A stretch of 64,000 nucleotides of DNA from Tianweitania aestuarii (GTDB taxonomy: Bacteria > Pseudomonadota > Alphaproteobacteria > Rhizobiales > Rhizobiaceae), in contig NZ_JAFMNX010000001.1 of NCBI RefSeq assembly GCF_018457165.1, positions 310,001 to 374,000 on the forward strand, given 5' to 3'. Positions 8,097-17,370 of this stretch are shown here, piece by piece (the first letter of the stretch is position 1; every line of letters begins with the position of its first letter). The translations under genes were made by a program, and so were the position numbers. Below the pieces are notes generated by a model that was given only the letters and a program-made list of their open reading frames with translations, was not told where the DNA came from and did no database searches.

Positions 8097-11000
8097 ATGC
8101 ACAAGGTGGTTCAGCCTGCCGGTCCTGTCGACCGCCGCGTGCCTTTCCGTGCCGTTCTGCTTGCCTGCACCAGCCTTGCCGCGCTGAACGTTTCCGGCTT
8201 CAGCGCAGCACGTGCCGAACCTTTCACGATGCTGCCTTCCGACAGCCAGACAACTGCGGCCGCACCAGCCGCGATGATGCCCTTTGCCATGCAGGCCTCC
8301 GATGTATCGGTGATGGCTGCGGGCACCGAGACGATCTATCAGGGCACCGACTCTGCCGGATCGGCGTCGCTGGCGACAAGCGGCGACGACGCCGTGATCT
8401 TCCGCGACCAGGCGACCGCGTCTTCCGCAGAAATCATCAACAATGGCGGGTCCACCCGCTTCGAGGATAACAGCACCGCGGCATCGGCTGCGCTAACAGC
8501 CAACGATACGGGCGCGATCCGCTTCAATGACGCCGCCACGGCGGCCGACAGCCGGATCGTCGTGAATGGCGGCGGTTCGCTCGGCTTCGCAGATCAGGCC
8601 ACCGCGGGCGACGCTTTCGTGACCACCAATGATGCCGTGCGCTTCGATAACCAGTCCACGGCCGGCAATGCGCAGATCACCGTTAATCAAAGCGGCACCG
8701 TGACGTTTGCAGACCAGGCTGACGGTGGCATCGCGCGCATCGCCAACAGTGGCGCGACCGTTTTGGAAGGCAATGCCTCGCTGGCGGGCGGGCAGATCAC
8801 CAACAACGAGACGGGCAGCGTCACCTTCCGCGACCAGGCAAGCGCCGGCACGACAGCCTTTATCGGCAACTCCGGTTCGGTGCGCTTTGAAGACGCAAGC
8901 ACGCTCGGCACGGGCTCGCTGACCAACAACACGGCCGGTTCGATCGCCTTTACCGGGACCTCCACGGCTGCGGACGGCTTCATTTCCAACAGCGGCGCGC
9001 TGTCTTTCGCGGATGCGAGTTCGGCAGGCACGTCGGAAATCGTCGGCAATGCCAGTGGTGCGATCAGCTTTGCCGGCAACAGCACGGCCGCGCAGGCGGT
9101 AATCGCCAGCGCAGGTAATGTCAGCTTTTCCGATCAAGCAACGGCAGGGGCGGCGTCGATCACGATCGGCGATGGCGCAACCGTCGCTTTCTCGGACGCG
9201 ACATCCGGCGGAACGGCGATTGTGCAGCTCGACGACGGCGCGACGCTCGACATCCGCAATGCGCAAAATACGATCGGCCTCAACCAGCTGACGGGCGCGG
9301 GCGATGCAAGGCTCGGCGCCAACACGCTGGCGCTGGGCGACGCCACGCCGCTCACCAATTTCGACGGTACGATCACCGATGACGGTGCCGGCGGTGGATT
9401 GATCAAGCGCGGCACCGGAACGCTCAACCTGTCCGTCACCAGTGCCTATCGCGGTGCGACCCTCGTGCAGGACGGCACGCTTGAAGCCGGCCGCGAAAAC
9501 GCCTTTGCCGCGCAATCCGCCTTTACGGTCGAAGCACCGGCAACACTGGCCTTGGCAGATTTCGACCAGACGATAGGCTCGCTGGCAGGTGCCGGCACGG
9601 TTGATCTCGTGAATGCCGTTCTGACCACCGGCGGCAATGATGGCTCGACCACCTTCTCCGGTGTTCTGTCCGGCACTGGTGGCGTGGTGAAGGATGGCAC
9701 GGGCATCTTCACCCTGTCCGGCATCAACTCCTATTCCGGCGAAACGCTGGTGCGCGCCGGCCGCTTGACCGTTGATGGCAGCATCGCGGCGTCCGACGTC
9801 ACCGTGGACGCCGGTGCCAGCCTGTCCGGTCTTGGCACGGTTGGATCCGCCGAGGTGGCCGGTACGCTGGTGGCGCAGGCTGCCGGGCCGTTCACGGTTG
9901 CCGGCGATTTGACGCTCGATCCCGGCGCGATCTTTGCCGTGGAACTGGATGGCGCGCGCGCAGGCCTCGTGAATGTCGGCGGCGATGTTTTCGTCAATGG
10001 CGAGCTGCAGCTCACCAACGAGAACCGCGCAGCCGCCGGGGATTACCGTTTTCTTGCAGCAGGCGGCACGATCAGCGGCAGCTTCGACACGATCACGGCC
10101 AGCTTCGCTTTTCTTGATCCAAGCGTGCTGTATGGCGCGTCCGATCTCACCTTGCGCCTCGAACGCAATGCGATCGCCTTCCCCGATGTGGCGCGAACCC
10201 GCAACCAGCGCGCGACCGCCCGGGCGATTGAGGCCGGCGGTGTCGGCAATGGGCTCTACGATGCCACCGTGGCGTTGACGGAAACGGAGGCGCTCACCGC
10301 GTTTGATCTCCTGTCGGGCGAAGCGCATGCGCAGGTGCTGGACACAATTGCCGGCATTCAGCGCAACAGCCGCTGGGCGGTGCGCAGCCATCTGGCACAG
10401 GCCGACGGACCGGGCCTATGGGGCGAAAGCGGGTATAGCCGCGATGAGGTTTCGGGCGATGGCAATGCTGCGGACGCACGCTCGCGCGGTCCCTGGCTGA
10501 CGGCCGGCGTGGATTTCCAACCTGTCGAAGATGTCCGATTGGGTGTCGCCGGGCATTACAACAGTACCGACTTCGACAATCGCGCCCGCGTCAGTTCCGC
10601 TGACATTACCAGCATCGGCATCACCGCTTATGGCGACTGGCGGCACGGCCCCTGGCGCTTGTCGGGCGGTGCCGATTACACCAACCACGACATCGACCTG
10701 AAACGCTTCACGGCGGTTGGCGACCTGTCAGGCACGGCTCGCAGCGACACTTCCAGCTGGACGGGCGGCGCCTTTGGCGAGCTCGCTTACACGGCAGAGC
10801 TCGGCGGCGTTGATGTGGAGCCCTTTGTCGGGGTGTCCTGGACAACGGCGCAGGGCGGCAGCTTTGCCGAAACCGGCGCCGGTGCCGCCAACCTGGTTTC
10901 CGGTGGCTCGGATATCGATCGGACCGATACCGATATCGGCCTACGCATCAGCCGCGCCTGGCAGATGAACAGCGATCTGGTGGTCAAGCCCAGCCTTTAT

Positions 11001-11234
11001 GCCGCCTACAGCCGGCGCTTGAGCGGCGATGCGCCATTCAGCACGCATGCCTATGCGGCCGGCATGCCGTTCACGGTTTACGGGAGCGACAGCAACGAAA
11101 ATGCCGGAACGGTGGAAGCCCGTCTCGATCTCGCCTTCCGCCAGCAGGTCGATGCCGCCGTGTTTTATCGCGGCAGCTTTTCGGGCGATGACCAGCTGCA
11201 TACGGTCGGTGGTGCGCTCAAGATCGGCTTTTAG
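8097..11234 (+). CDS. Type V (classical) autotransporter with repeat-rich passenger
   Basis: A secreted/outer-membrane autotransporter of 1045 residues. The signal peptide ends at about residue 40 (FSAARA-EP). The passenger (about residues 70-395) is built of imperfect repeats of roughly 20 residues on the theme F-x-D-x-A/S-T-A-x-x-A-x-I-x-N. After that come two autotransporter-associated beta-strand repeats (GTGTLNLSVTSAYRGATLVQ and GTGIFTLSGINSYSGETLVR), a helical linker, and a C-terminal beta-barrel of about 270 residues ending in the terminal aromatic signature GGALKIGF. No protease catalytic motif is seen, so an adhesin or biofilm role is an inference. No other start codon is available in frame upstream. 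Confidence 0.92.
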   Translation: MHKVVQPAGPVDRRVPFRAVLLACTSLAALNVSGFSAARAEPFTMLPSDSQTTAAAPAAMMPFAMQASDVSVMAAGTETIYQGTDSAGSASLATSGDDAVIFRDQATASSAEIINNGGSTRFEDNSTAASAALTANDTGAIRFNDAATAADSRIVVNGGGSLGFADQATAGDAFVTTNDAVRFDNQSTAGNAQITVNQSGTVTFADQADGGIARIANSGATVLEGNASLAGGQITNNETGSVTFRDQASAGTTAFIGNSGSVRFEDASTLGTGSLTNNTAGSIAFTGTSTAADGFISNSGALSFADASSAGTSEIVGNASGAISFAGNSTAAQAVIASAGNVSFSDQATAGAASITIGDGATVAFSDATSGGTAIVQLDDGATLDIRNAQNTIGLNQLTGAGDARLGANTLALGDATPLTNFDGTITDDGAGGGLIKRGTGTLNLSVTSAYRGATLVQDGTLEAGRENAFAAQSAFTVEAPATLALADFDQTIGSLAGAGTVDLVNAVLTTGGNDGSTTFSGVLSGTGGVVKDGTGIFTLSGINSYSGETLVRAGRLTVDGSIAASDVTVDAGASLSGLGTVGSAEVAGTLVAQAAGPFTVAGDLTLDPGAIFAVELDGARAGLVNVGGDVFVNGELQLTNENRAAAGDYRFLAAGGTISGSFDTITASFAFLDPSVLYGASDLTLRLERNAIAFPDVARTRNQRATARAIEAGGVGNGLYDATVALTETEALTAFDLLSGEAHAQVLDTIAGIQRNSRWAVRSHLAQADGPGLWGESGYSRDEVSGDGNAADARSRGPWLTAGVDFQPVEDVRLGVAGHYNSTDFDNRARVSSADITSIGITAYGDWRHGPWRLSGGADYTNHDIDLKRFTAVGDLSGTARSDTSSWTGGAFGELAYTAELGGVDVEPFVGVSWTTAQGGSFAETGAGAANLVSGGSDIDRTDTDIGLRISRAWQMNSDLVVKPSLYAAYSRRLSGDAPFSTHAYAAGMPFTVYGSDSNENAGTVEARLDLAFRQQVDAAVFYRGSFSGDDQLHTVGGALKIGF

Positions 11235-11350
11235 CCGACAGACTAATCGTTCCCATCTGTCATGAAATCGTGTTGAAGCGGCGGTAGGAGAACCTATCCG
11301 GCTTCTGTATGGTCAAGCCGCCATTGCCACCGATGACATGGATATTACCG

Positions 11351-12322
11351 ATGCGTCTGCTTCTCGCCACTGCCTTTCTCGCCGCCGCAGCGCTGCCCGC
11401 CTTTGCCGCAGACGGCAAGCTCGTGCTGTATACAAGCCAGCCGAACACGGATGCACAGGAAACGGTTGATGCCTTCAAGGCCGCCAATCCCGGCGTCGAG
11501 GTTGAATGGGTGCGCGACGGCACGCCGAAGATCATGGCCAAGCTGCGCGCCGAAATCGAAGCCGGTCAGCCGCAGCCCGATCTGCTCTTGATCGCCGATG
11601 TCGTTACGATGGAAGGCTTGAAAGAGGAGGGCCGCTTGATGGCCTATCCGCAAGCCAAGACCGACGGTATCGATGCGTCCCTGATCGACGGGGACAAAAC
11701 CTATTTTTCCACCAAGCTGATCACCACCGGCATCGTTTACAACACCAACGCGCCGATGAAGCCGACCAGTTGGGAAGACCTGACCAAGCCGGAAGCCAAG
11801 GGGCAGGTCGTGATGCCGAGCCCGCTGACCTCGGGTGCGGCCATGATCCACACCGTCACGCTCACCGGCAATCTCGCCGAGGGCTGGGACTTCTATTCCG
11901 CTCTGGCTGAAAACGGCGCACAGGCGGCCGGCGGCAATGGCGACGTCTTGAAGTCGGTTGCGGGCGGCGACAAGCTCTACGGCATGATCGTCGACTACAT
12001 GCCGATCCGCGAAAAGGCCAAGGGCGCACCGGTGGAGTTCGTGTTCCCGAGCGAAGGCGTGTCGGCTGTGACCGAGCCGGTTGCGATCCTGTCCACCGCC
12101 AAGAACCCCGATGCCGCCAAGGCCTTTGTTGATTTCATGCTGTCGGAAGACGGCCAGAAGCTTGCCGTTAGCCAGGGCTATATCCCGGCGCGTGCCGATG
12201 CCGGTTTGCCGGATGGTTATCCGGATCGCGCTTCCATCAAGGTGTTGAATTACGACGCCGCTGCCGCCCTCAAGGACGACATGGCGAACAAGGAAAAGTT
12301 CAGCGACGTGATGAGCCAGTAA
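11351..12322 (+). CDS. Periplasmic substrate-binding protein, iron-type (AfuA/FbpA-like) ABC transporter
   Basis: A periplasmic binding protein of 323 residues with a clear signal peptide (LLLATAFLAAAALPAFAA) and the COG1840 opening GKLVLYTSQPNTDAQETVDAF. The C-terminal lobe carries SEGVSAVTEPVAILSTAKNP and FMLSEDGQKLAVSQGYIPAR, both typical of this family. Family members bind ferric iron, thiamine or organic phosphates; the iron-coordinating tyrosine pair of FbpA is not obvious here, so the substrate stays open. The ATG at 11351 begins the signal peptide; a longer frame from 11309 is less likely. The permease gene follows. Confidence 0.88.
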   Translation: MRLLLATAFLAAAALPAFAADGKLVLYTSQPNTDAQETVDAFKAANPGVEVEWVRDGTPKIMAKLRAEIEAGQPQPDLLLIADVVTMEGLKEEGRLMAYPQAKTDGIDASLIDGDKTYFSTKLITTGIVYNTNAPMKPTSWEDLTKPEAKGQVVMPSPLTSGAAMIHTVTLTGNLAEGWDFYSALAENGAQAAGGNGDVLKSVAGGDKLYGMIVDYMPIREKAKGAPVEFVFPSEGVSAVTEPVAILSTAKNPDAAKAFVDFMLSEDGQKLAVSQGYIPARADAGLPDGYPDRASIKVLNYDAAAALKDDMANKEKFSDVMSQ

Positions 12323-12433
12323 AGCGGAATCGCGGCTCTGTCACAGGCGTCTTCCCCCGTTGAAACGGGCGCTGTTTCATCGCAGCGCCCCTCCGGCTTT
12401 TCTGCATGGTCGCGGCTGGGCGGCTGGGCGCCG

Positions 12434-14080
12434 GTGGTGCTCGTGCTGCTTGTTGTCGGCGTTCTCAGCATCCTGCCAATGGCGCGGCTTGTTGTGGCAG
12501 CCATCGCGCCCGGTGGTGAGCTCGACCTTACCGCCTTCTGGGAGCGCCTGACCAAGACGGCGACGCAGCGCGCCTTGTGGCGCACGCTGGACACGGCCTT
12601 TTTCGGTGCCGTTGCCGCCATGGTGATCGGCGCGCCGTTTGCGGTGGCCATTGCGCTGACCGACATTCCCGGGCGCAAGATCCTCGGCTTCCTGCTTCTC
12701 CTGCCCTTGATGATCGCGCCGCAGGTGACGGCTTTGTCGTGGCTGCATCTGTTCGGCCCGTCTTCGACGCTGCTCGGCATGTTGGGTCTGGCGCCGGAAC
12801 CGGGCACGCAGAATCCGATCTTGGGCCGCAACGGCATCATTCTCCTTTACGGCGTGCAGCATGCACCGATCGTGTTCGTGACGCTGCGCGCGGGTCTCTC
12901 CCGCATTCCCGGCGACCTGGTTGAAGCGGGACAGGCATCCGGTGCGGCGCAAGGGCGCGTGCTGATGACGATCGTCTTGCCCCTTATGCGGCCTTATCTG
13001 CTGGCGGCGGCAGCGCTCGCCTTTGTGTCGGGCGTTGGAAATTTCGGCATTCCGGCGCTGCTTGGCATGCCCGTGAACTACCTGACCTTGCCCACCTTGA
13101 TCTACCGACAGATGGCGAGCTTCGGGCCCGGCGTCCTGCCGCAGATGGCAAGCCTGTCCGTGCTGATCGCTGGACTTGCCTTGGCTGGCGTCGCCCTGCA
13201 GGCGCTGGCCTCGCGCCATCGCGCGGCTCGCTATGCCGGCGGCAAGCCAGCGCGGTTCGCGCTCGGCCGATGGCGGGTTGCCGCGGCAGTCTTTGCCTGG
13301 CTGGTGATCGCGGCCATTCTCGTTTTGCCGATGCTGGCGCTGATCACCACCGCGCTCGTTCCCGCTTTCGGCGTGCCGCTGACGGCGGAAACTGCGACGC
13401 TCGCCAATTTCGCGGAAGTGCTGACGCGGCAGGCTTCCACCATGCGGGCTTTTCGCAATTCGGTTCTCCTGTCGGGTGCTGCCGCTTTCTTGCTGGCGCT
13501 CGGCGTCATCCCGGTTGCGCTGGTGATGGAGCGGTTCAGTCGCGGCAAACAGCGTGTTCTGCAAGGCGCGATCGACCTGCCTTATGCCGTGCCTGGCATC
13601 GTACTGGCGATTGCCTGCATTCTGCTTTTCCTGCGCCCGCTGCCCTTGATCGGCAGCTTGTATGCGACGGCCGCCATCATCCTCATCGCCTATCTCATGC
13701 GCTTCTTCACCTTGGCGCTAAAGCCCGTCACCACCGCCGTTGCCCAGATCCCCGCCGATCTCACCGAAGCTGCAGCCAGTGCGGGTGCGGGATCGCTGCG
13801 AAGGCTGATCACCATCGTCGTGCCGCTGGTGGCACCGGCGGCCGTTGCCGGCGCGCTGCTCGTGTTCATGAGCGCCTTCAACGAGCTGACGGTGTCGGCC
13901 CTGTTATGGTCGAGCGGCAATGAAACGCTGGGTGTGGTGCTGTTCAGCCTGGAAGAAGCGGGTCTGGGTACGCATGCGGCGGCGGTTGCGGTCGCCAGCA
14001 TCGTGATGGTGGTGGCGATGCTCGTTGCGCTGGACCGGTTCGCTAGGCGTCTGCCGGCCGGCGTTCTGCCCTGGCGCTGA
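12434..14080 (+). CDS. Two-domain ABC transporter permease (FbpB-like); true start uncertain
   Basis: An inner-membrane permease containing two fused binding-protein-dependent transport domains, about 11-12 membrane segments. EAGQASGAAQGRVLMTIVLP (first half) and EAAASAGAGSLRRLITIVVP (second half) are the two EAA loops that contact the ATPase. The GTG at 12434 cuts into the first membrane segment. The frame stays open back to 12323 with a plausible hydrophilic N-terminus (…SQRPSGFSAWSRLGGWAP) but contains no ATG, GTG or TTG, so the real start may be a rare codon. The gene is downstream of the binding protein and tail-to-tail with the ATPase. Confidence 0.85.
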   Translation: MVLVLLVVGVLSILPMARLVVAAIAPGGELDLTAFWERLTKTATQRALWRTLDTAFFGAVAAMVIGAPFAVAIALTDIPGRKILGFLLLLPLMIAPQVTALSWLHLFGPSSTLLGMLGLAPEPGTQNPILGRNGIILLYGVQHAPIVFVTLRAGLSRIPGDLVEAGQASGAAQGRVLMTIVLPLMRPYLLAAAALAFVSGVGNFGIPALLGMPVNYLTLPTLIYRQMASFGPGVLPQMASLSVLIAGLALAGVALQALASRHRAARYAGGKPARFALGRWRVAAAVFAWLVIAAILVLPMLALITTALVPAFGVPLTAETATLANFAEVLTRQASTMRAFRNSVLLSGAAAFLLALGVIPVALVMERFSRGKQRVLQGAIDLPYAVPGIVLAIACILLFLRPLPLIGSLYATAAIILIAYLMRFFTLALKPVTTAVAQIPADLTEAAASAGAGSLRRLITIVVPLVAPAAVAGALLVFMSAFNELTVSALLWSSGNETLGVVLFSLEEAGLGTHAAAVAVASIVMVVAMLVALDRFARRLPAGVLPWR

Positions 14081-14081
14081 T

Positions 14082-15131
14082 CTAGAGGCGTGCCGCCGGG
14101 ATGATCCAGGCGTCCTGAACCGCGATCTTCACGACCGTTCCCGGTGCGATCGCCGTGCGGTGATCCACCGTGACCTCGCCGCCATCCTTGGCAAGCTTGA
14201 TCCTGAGTTCATGAACAGGGCCGCGATAGGTCGAGGCGAGAACGGTGCCCGGCACGCCATCATCGGCAAGCGCCAGTCCTTCGGGCCGCAGCAGAACATT
14301 CACGGCCCCTTCCGGCACGCCGCTCGAACGGGCAACGATCGTGTGCCCGCCGATTTGAACACGGCTTTGGGTCTGGTCGCTATCCCAGGCAAAGGTCGGC
14401 ACGATCGCGCCACGGCCGACAAAGCGCGCCACGGCGACATCGGAAGGCTGGTGGTAGACGTCGGTGGGTGCCGCAAACTGCAGCACGCGGCCTTTGTCCA
14501 GCACCGCGACGCGATCCGCCATGGCGAGCGCTTCCGCCTGATCATGCGTGACATAAACAATGGTTGCGCCGGTGCGCTGATGAATGTCGCGAAACACGTC
14601 CACCATCGTTGCGCGCAGATGCATGTCGAGATTGGCGAGCGGCTCGTCGAACAGGATGATGCCGGAATTGGCGATCAAGCAGCGTGCCAGCGCCACGCGC
14701 TGTCGCTGACCGCCCGAAAGCTCATCGATGCGCCGGCTTTGGAACCCGCCGAGGCCGACGATGTCGAGCACCTCGGCCACCCGCGTCTTGATCGTGTCGC
14801 GCGGCGCACGTTGGGTTTGCAGGGGATAAGCGACGTTGCCTGCCACATCCATATGCGGCCACAGCGCATAGGACTGAAACACGATGCCGATGCCGCGCTG
14901 TTCCGGCGGCACCATCGTCTTGGCGTCGGCGATCACCTTCCCATCGAAGGAGATGGAGCCCTCATCCGGTGCTTCGAACCCGGCGATCAGCCGCAGCAAG
15001 GTCGTCTTGCCGCAACCGGACGGACCGAGCAGGGCCGTAAACGAGCCGGGCGCCAGCGCCATCGAAACATGATCAACCGCCCGGGTCGTTCCAAAGATGC
15101 GCGTCAGGCCATCGAGGCGAAGTGTCGTCAA
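14082..15131 (-). CDS. ABC transporter ATP-binding protein (FbpC/PotA-like)
   Basis: The cytoplasmic ATPase of the importer, 349 residues. Walker A GPSGCGKT is at 36-43, the Q-loop at VFQSYALWPH, the signature LSGGQRQRV at about 138-146, and Walker B IILFDEPLANLD at about 158-169, followed by the switch His in VTHDQAEA and a C-terminal TOBE-like regulatory region (VLLRPEGLAL). Its gene is on the opposite strand, one base from the permease stop, so it needs its own promoter. It is most simply the partner of the binding protein and permease just to its left. Confidence 0.93.
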   Translation of the reverse strand: MTTLRLDGLTRIFGTTRAVDHVSMALAPGSFTALLGPSGCGKTTLLRLIAGFEAPDEGSISFDGKVIADAKTMVPPEQRGIGIVFQSYALWPHMDVAGNVAYPLQTQRAPRDTIKTRVAEVLDIVGLGGFQSRRIDELSGGQRQRVALARCLIANSGIILFDEPLANLDMHLRATMVDVFRDIHQRTGATIVYVTHDQAEALAMADRVAVLDKGRVLQFAAPTDVYHQPSDVAVARFVGRGAIVPTFAWDSDQTQSRVQIGGHTIVARSSGVPEGAVNVLLRPEGLALADDGVPGTVLASTYRGPVHELRIKLAKDGGEVTVDHRTAIAPGTVVKIAVQDAWIIPAARL

Positions 15132-15302
15132 AACGGATCCATCCGGCTGAAAGAAAGGTGCAGCTATGACCGCCGCGTTTGACGGTCACATGACAGGAGG
15201 CGATGCCGCAGCGTTGCGGCGGCATCGGTCGCGTCCTGCACTTAATCTTGGCAGAGACGGTTGTCGACGTTGGACACACTGCGCTCATGCCAGCCAGGCT
15301 GC

Positions 15303-15545
15303 TTATCGCTGTCGGCGCAGAACCATGCCGGCGTGGTGGAGGGTGTTCATATCAACGAAGTCGCCATCGGCCGTGAAGCCGGTGTCGTCCCAATAGTCGA
15401 TATGCGTGCCGCGAACTTCGTAACGGCCCTGATATACGCTATGGCGCGAGCCGCGTGCTTCGTCGTAGCGATTGTCTGCAAGGAGTTCGTGGCGAATATG
15501 ACCGTCCGCCGTGACCCACATGCCGACATAAGGATGATGAGACAT
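15303..15545 (-). CDS. Atu4866-domain small protein
   Basis: An 80-residue protein matching the Atu4866 family by its opening YVGMWVTADGHIRHELLADN and its YDEARGSR, YQGRYEVRGTHIDYWDDTGF and ADGDF elements; it is a small beta-rich protein with no signal peptide. The function of the family is unknown. A strong GGAGG lies 6 nt before the start. It is 12 bp downstream of the short-chain dehydrogenase, so the two are probably one operon, controlled by the divergent LysR gene. Confidence 0.88.
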   Translation of the reverse strand: MSHHPYVGMWVTADGHIRHELLADNRYDEARGSRHSVYQGRYEVRGTHIDYWDDTGFTADGDFVDMNTLHHAGMVLRRQR

Positions 15546-15557
15546 TGCTCGCCTCCA

Positions 15558-16298
15558 TCAATGCGGCGAGCGCGTCGGGCGTACGACGATCTCGCTGACG
15601 TCAACATCTTCCGGTTGTTCCAGGACAAAGCGAACAGTGCGGCCGATCGCGTCGGGGGTCAGCGCCACGGAACGAAAGGTTTTCATGGCGTCTGCGGCTA
15701 CGGGATCGGTGATGGTGTCGGCCAATTCGCTTTCAACCACGCCCGGATGAATGCAGGTGACGCGAAGATCAGGTGATTCCTGTCGCAGCCCGTCCGAAAT
15801 GGCGCGCACCGCAAATTTGGTGGCGCAATAAACCGCTGCAGTCGGCGACACGGTCAGCGCGCCGACCGATGCGATATTGATGATGTGGCCCGAGCGCCGT
15901 GCGGTCATCTCCGGCAAAACGGCGGCAATGCCGTAAAGGACGCCCTTGATGTTTACATCAACCATGCGGTCCCATTCCTCCACTTTGAGCGAAGCCATGA
16001 GGGAAAGCGGCATGATGCCCGCATTGTTGATGATGGCGTCGATTGGACCGAACGCATCCCGCGCCGCCGCGGCAAAGGCTTCAACGTCTGCGCGGCTGGT
16101 GACATCGAGCCGGTGAGTGAGAACCTTTGCACCGGTGGCGCGCAACTCTTCGGCCAAGGCTTCTAGCCGATCTGTGCGGCGTGCGCCGAGAACGAGCGTT
16201 GCGCCTGCAGCCGCCAACTCCCTTGCGATGCCCGCGCCGATGCCGCTCGAAGCACCTGTGATGAGGACTGTTTTGTTTGAAAGAACCGAGTTGGTCAT
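15558..16298 (-). CDS. Short-chain dehydrogenase/reductase
   Basis: A 246-residue cytoplasmic classical SDR. The nucleotide-binding motif TGASSGIG is near residue 14, NNAG is near 90, the catalytic Ser lies in INIASVGAL, and YCATK holds the Tyr and Lys of the active site. The cofactor loop GARRTDRLEAL suggests NADP(H) preference, and the C-terminal region (TCIHPGVVESELADT) fits clavaldehyde-dehydrogenase-like SDRs. The ATG at 16298 is preceded by AGGAGATC. A divergent LysR regulator is typical of SDRs induced by their substrate; the substrate itself is not evident. Confidence 0.92.
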   Translation of the reverse strand: MTNSVLSNKTVLITGASSGIGAGIARELAAAGATLVLGARRTDRLEALAEELRATGAKVLTHRLDVTSRADVEAFAAAARDAFGPIDAIINNAGIMPLSLMASLKVEEWDRMVDVNIKGVLYGIAAVLPEMTARRSGHIINIASVGALTVSPTAAVYCATKFAVRAISDGLRQESPDLRVTCIHPGVVESELADTITDPVAADAMKTFRSVALTPDAIGRTVRFVLEQPEDVDVSEIVVRPTRSPH

Positions 16299-16363
16299 GA
16301 TGATCTCCTGTTGGTGAGCACAGGAGGTAGACCAAACAGGGTGGTGCAACTATTTGCCGGATC

Positions 16364-16373
16364 GTGACGTCAC
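16364..16373. promoter_or_regulatory. GTGACGTCAC palindrome between SDR and LysR genes
   Basis: A perfect 10-bp palindrome in the short divergent region. It lies 20 bp before the LysR start and could be part of the regulator's binding site, though it is not a textbook T-N11-A box. Confidence 0.3.
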
Positions 16374-16392
16374 TGGTAACATGTGCTTACCA

Positions 16393-17283
16393 ATGAACAT
16401 CGATCTTGCAGGCATAACCACCTTTCTTGCCGTGGCTGAAGCTGGCAGCCTCACCGCTGCCGCCAAACGACTTGGCGTGTCGCGCCCGGCCGTCAGTCAA
16501 TCCCTGCGTCGCCTTGAAGATCGGCTTGGCATAACGTTGGTTCAGCGCACCACGCGAAGCGGCAGCCTGACCGAAGCGGGCGCAGAACTCTACGAGCGTC
16601 TGACGCCGGCGATCGCCGATGTCACGCTGGCGCTGGACGATGCCCGAGATAATCTGAAGCGGCCGAACGGGCTTCTGCGCCTTGCCGTGTCGTCGATCGC
16701 CGAGCGCTTCCTCTCAGGTCCGCTGCTGGCTGACTTCGTAGAAGCTTATCCGGACATTCAGGTCGACGTAACGGTGACGGACGAGGAGTTCGATATCGTG
16801 GCGCGCGGCTTCGATGCCGGCGTGCGGCTGGGCGAGGTGCTTGAACAGGACATGATCGCCATTCCGGTTTCAGCCGATCAGCGCCATGTCGTAGTCGCCG
16901 CGCCGTCTTACCTTCAACACCATGGCACCCCCGTGCATCCGCGTGATCTCGCGGATCATCGTTGCATCGGGTGGCGGCCGCAGCCGGACATTGCACCCTA
17001 TCGCTGGGAGTTCACGGAAAATGGGCGCGACTTCGATGTTACGGTTGCGCCTACGATCACCACCAACGACATGGGGCTGATGCTGCGCACTGCCCGCGCC
17101 GGTGGCGGCCTGACCTTCGGCGTCGAAGAAACCTTCCGGCCTCATCTTCAGAGCGGCGAGCTCGTCGCCATTATGGAAGAGTTCTGCCCGCCCTTTCCGG
17201 GCTTCTTTCTGTATTTTCCGCAACGCCGCAATCTCGCACCCAAACTGCGCGCGCTGGTGGATCACATGCGCTTCCGGGGATGA
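16393..17283 (+). CDS. LysR family transcriptional regulator
   Basis: A 296-residue DNA-binding regulator. The winged helix-turn-helix is at residues 1-60 (FLAVAEAGSLTAAAKRLGVS, then RPAVSQSLRRLEDRLG), and a periplasmic-binding-like effector domain runs from about residue 90 to the end. It resembles the AaeR/DsdC-type subgroup in which the effector domain has GFDAGVRLGE and the C-terminal FFLYFPQRRN. It is divergent from the SDR-Atu4866 operon, its likely target. An in-frame ATG at 16381 would add four residues; the ribosome site does not decide between them. Confidence 0.9.
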   Translation: MNIDLAGITTFLAVAEAGSLTAAAKRLGVSRPAVSQSLRRLEDRLGITLVQRTTRSGSLTEAGAELYERLTPAIADVTLALDDARDNLKRPNGLLRLAVSSIAERFLSGPLLADFVEAYPDIQVDVTVTDEEFDIVARGFDAGVRLGEVLEQDMIAIPVSADQRHVVVAAPSYLQHHGTPVHPRDLADHRCIGWRPQPDIAPYRWEFTENGRDFDVTVAPTITTNDMGLMLRTARAGGGLTFGVEETFRPHLQSGELVAIMEEFCPPFPGFFLYFPQRRNLAPKLRALVDHMRFRG

Positions 17284-17370
17284 GGAGGAGCGGCCCCGCT
17301 GCTGACATAATGAACGGGAAAGGCGGTTGGCGGGGCCGGTGGGGATCGTCGGCTGGAATGGAGAGAGTGC

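Noticed and set aside
8493-10391. 632-codon open frame on the minus strand inside the autotransporter gene
   Set aside because: Its apparent repeats mirror those of the passenger on the other strand; no ribosome site or family character.
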